The position numbers and the translations under genes are program-made. Of a stretch of 64,000 nucleotides of DNA, positions 62,306-64,000 are shown in pieces; positions within the stretch are counted from its first letter, which is position 1, and each line of letters begins with the position of its first letter. A model generated the notes under the pieces. That model worked only from the letters and a program-made list of their open reading frames with translations. It was not told the DNA's origin and ran no database searches. The stretch comes from Gracilimonas amylolytica (lineage in GTDB: Bacteria > Bacteroidota > Rhodothermia > Balneolales > Balneolaceae), in the NCBI RefSeq assembly GCF_002911695.1, contig NZ_PQBS01000027.1, forward strand, positions 1 through 64,000, in the 5' to 3' direction.

Positions 62306-62971
62306 ATGTCTATAACCAAACAAACTATTGCCATTATTGGAGCGGGTGGATCCATGGGCTCAGCTATTGCAAAAAGCCTGGCTGATGGTAATTACCGACT
62401 CTTGTTGTTTGACACAGACCTTGAAAAATTAGGCTCTCTCTCAGAGATCATTCAAAGAAATCATTCGGCTGCTGATCTTGAACCTATGAGTTGTTCGCAT
62501 GAATCCTGCTGGGAAGCGGATATAATCATTTTCGCGGTTCCCCATTCTGCTGAAAAAGCACTGGCTAAACAAATCAGGGATGTAGCTACCCAAAAGGTTG
62601 TAATAAGTATTGCTAACCCTGTGGATGTAGATTTTGAGAACCTTACGACCAGGCCTGACACCAGTGCGGCTGAAGAATTGCAGGAGTGGCTCCCTCACTC
62701 TAAGGTCATTAAAGCCTTCAATACCACCTTCGCTGCTGATTTTGAGCAGCCGGTCATCGATGGAAAGCAAACCGATTCCTTTATTGCCGGTAATGACAAG
62801 GCGGCCCTAAGAATGGTTAGTGAACTTGTAGAAACCGCAGGATTCAACCCAGTAATTGCAGGCGATCTGACAGTAAGCAGAACACTTGAACGCATGCAGC
62901 TTATGTTGATGCAACTGACCATCAAAAATGACTATGAATGGCATGCCGGGTGGAAAATACTACACAACTAA
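62306..62971 (+). CDS. NADP/F420-dependent oxidoreductase-like protein
   Basis: A 221-residue Rossmann protein of the NADP oxidoreductase, coenzyme F420-dependent type. IAIIGAGGSMGSAIAKSL (GxGxMG-type, near residue 10), ADIIIFAVPHSAEKALAKQI near 75, VISIANPVDV near 105, HSKVIKAFNTTFAADFEQP near 135 and DSFIAGNDKAALRMVSELVETAGFNPVIAGDL near 165-195 are family marks. The NPxD and KAFNT segments align with those of F420-dependent NADP reductases. Bacteria without F420 use related proteins of unknown substrate. The ATG at 62306 was preferred to a longer frame running back through the FNR-type element. NmrA-like gene follows after 35 bp. Confidence 0.82.
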   Translation: MSITKQTIAIIGAGGSMGSAIAKSLADGNYRLLLFDTDLEKLGSLSEIIQRNHSAADLEPMSCSHESCWEADIIIFAVPHSAEKALAKQIRDVATQKVVISIANPVDVDFENLTTRPDTSAAEELQEWLPHSKVIKAFNTTFAADFEQPVIDGKQTDSFIAGNDKAALRMVSELVETAGFNPVIAGDLTVSRTLERMQLMLMQLTIKNDYEWHAGWKILHN

Positions 62972-63006
62972 GCTGCCGATAAATTCTAAAACAAAATTAA
63001 AGATCT

Positions 63007-63858
63007 ATGATACTTGTAACCGGAGCAAACGGACAATTGGGTACTCAAACCATTGACTTTTTACTGAAAAAAAAGTCCCCTACTAAAATTGCCGGATTAG
63101 TGCGAAGCGAAAGCAAAGGGGCTGACCTTAAAGATAAAGGTATAGAAATCAGAATTGGTGATTATGCCGATTATGATAGCATGATATCTGCCCTTCAGGG
63201 TGTTAATACCTTACTCTTAATTTCATCCAGTACATTAGACGGACGAGTACAGCAGCATCAGAACGTGATTGAGGCTGCAAAGGAGGTTGGGGTAAACCAC
63301 ATTTTATATACCAGCATCGTAAAAGCTGATCAAAAGTTAAGTCCCCTTTCTTCTGACCATGCCGAAACGGAAAATCTTCTTAAAGAATCAGGAATTACCT
63401 ATACCATATATCGCCATACGTTCTACATGGAATTTTTACCCCTGTTTTTAGGCAATGCCTTTGAAACCGGGGAGTGGGCTTTCCCATCAGACGGTAAGGC
63501 CATAAACCTTGCTTTACGTTCAGAGATGGCTGAAGTATTAGCGTATGGATTGACAGAAGCGGATAATCATAAAAATAAAACCTACGAAATTACTTCAGGT
63601 ACAACATATACACTTACGGAAATCACGCATTTACTTAATGAAGTGGCAGGCCGTAACATTTCGTACAGAGATATATCGGTAACTGACTTCAGGAACGCCC
63701 TTCAAAAAATTGGACTCTCTGAAGAACAAATAGCAATGAGTCTGATGACGGCAACAACATTCGCAAACGGGGCATTGGAATTCACTTCTGATGATATGAA
63801 AGAGCTGCTCGGGCGTAAACCTACCGGACTCGACGAGTTTATCAAAGAACTTATTTAA
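63007..63858 (+). CDS. NmrA-like / SDR family NAD(P)H quinone oxidoreductase
   Basis: A 283-residue atypical SDR similar to QOR2 (YtfG) quinone oxidoreductase and NmrA-type proteins. ILVTGANGQLGTQTIDFLL (GxxGxxG, residues 2-20), IRIGDYADYDSMISALQGVNTLLLISSSTL near 50-80, NHILYTSIVKAD near 98, YTIYRHTFYMEFLPLF near 135 and YEITSGTTYTLTEI near 200 match. The classical YxxxK is missing, as normal for this group. Quinone reduction is a family-based guess. It follows the F420-reductase-like gene and is probably in the same transcript. Confidence 0.85.
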   Translation: MILVTGANGQLGTQTIDFLLKKKSPTKIAGLVRSESKGADLKDKGIEIRIGDYADYDSMISALQGVNTLLLISSSTLDGRVQQHQNVIEAAKEVGVNHILYTSIVKADQKLSPLSSDHAETENLLKESGITYTIYRHTFYMEFLPLFLGNAFETGEWAFPSDGKAINLALRSEMAEVLAYGLTEADNHKNKTYEITSGTTYTLTEITHLLNEVAGRNISYRDISVTDFRNALQKIGLSEEQIAMSLMTATTFANGALEFTSDDMKELLGRKPTGLDEFIKELI

Positions 63859-63892
63859 TCAACCATAAAACAAATACAACCTATATACACCA

Positions 63893-64000
63893 ATGAAAAA
63901 ACTAACATTCATTTTTACACTTTTAGTAATGCCGCTCAGCCTCTTCGCTCAGGATAACTGGGTAGAAGATCCGGCTCACTCCAAACTTGGATTTACTGTG
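63893..64000 (+). CDS. YceI family protein with signal peptide, C-terminus outside window
   Basis: The frame from ATG 63893 runs 36 codons to the window edge. A signal peptide (TFIFTLLVMPLSLFAQ) is followed by NWVEDPAHSKLGFTV, which matches the start of the YceI domain (DPxHSxxxFxV). It is a periplasmic counterpart of the YceI protein at 59859. It lies 34 bp after the NmrA-like gene and is probably in that transcript. Confidence 0.85.
   Translation, partial: MKKLTFIFTLLVMPLSLFAQDNWVEDPAHSKLGFTV

Overview
The window looks like a chromosomal segment of a marine-type member of the Balneolota / Rhodothermota–Bacteroidota neighbourhood (a Balneolaceae such as Gracilimonas or Balneola would fit). 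This is inferred from gene content, not from a marker tree: a split methionine synthase, a flavobacterial-type arginine decarboxylase–agmatinase–deoxyhypusine-synthase-like cluster, a fused 2-oxoacid dehydrogenase E1, TonB and Omp85-type outer-membrane proteins, a bactofilin, and repeat-rich intergenic DNA of the kind common in these phyla. Most of the window is ordinary vertical housekeeping DNA, largely on the minus strand.

Layout. 1-0.7 kb: part of an IS1595-family insertion sequence. 0.9-6.3 kb: an SDR, queuosine genes queD-queE, a secreted thioredoxin-like protein, a DUF2520 protein, a divergent MEMO-like protein and a phosphopantetheinyl transferase. 6.35-7.5 kb: tRNA-Ser(GGA) with two 145-bp tandem repeats that copy its 3' end, followed by about 800 bp packed with palindromic repeats. 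7.5-12.4 kb: tonB, plsC, murQ, accC and a phytoene/squalene synthase. 12.6-15.5 kb (plus strand): lacI-type regulator, purC, cupin, membrane protein. 15.5-20.4 kb: metF, the two halves of metH, and a SAM-I riboswitch that appears to act on translation. 20.6-22.2 kb: Omp85/BamA-like protein. 22.4-27.7 kb (plus): polyamine operon and fused E1. 27.8-28.8 kb: SatD-family gene and a partner membrane protein behind a putative repeated operator. 28.8-30.8 kb: ECF sigma with a tiny anti-sigma-like protein, then holA. 30.9-43.7 kb: bactofilin, asnS, an M16 protease and the classical translation block pnp, rpsO, ribF, truB, rbfA, infB, nusA, rimP. 43.9-47.5 kb: DUF192 lipoprotein, fbp, coaE, prfB with its programmed frameshift, DUF883-like protein. 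47.6-52.5 kb: two ABC exporter half-transporters with heterodimer signatures on either side of an RNase Z gene. 52.6-55.0 kb: renalase-like flavoprotein and AtuA-family protein. 55.1-59.2 kb: three exported amidohydrolase-fold proteins, of which only the middle one keeps the HxH metal motif. 59.4 kb: phosphoesterase remnant. 59.75-64 kb (plus): a redox-type cluster (YceI, Crp/Fnr regulator, SDR, F420-reductase-like protein, NmrA-like protein, second YceI).

How it works together. The strongest new signal is in the last 4 kb. Three separate upstream regions carry the same composite element, an FNR-type palindrome TTGAT-N4-(A/G)TCAA with a half-site ATATCAA exactly 30 bp further on. They lie close to a gene for a Crp/Fnr-family regulator whose recognition helix carries the FNR-like E..SR pattern but which lacks the FNR iron-sulfur cysteines. 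This suggests a compact self-contained regulon. The second is a mechanistic reading of the SAM riboswitch: a perfect 9-bp hairpin hides the ribosome-binding site and GTG start of metH, and the 5' strand of the aptamer can pair 11 of 12 positions with the sequestering strand. The third is the tandem duplication of the tRNA-Ser 3' end. No phage, CRISPR array or large island was seen.
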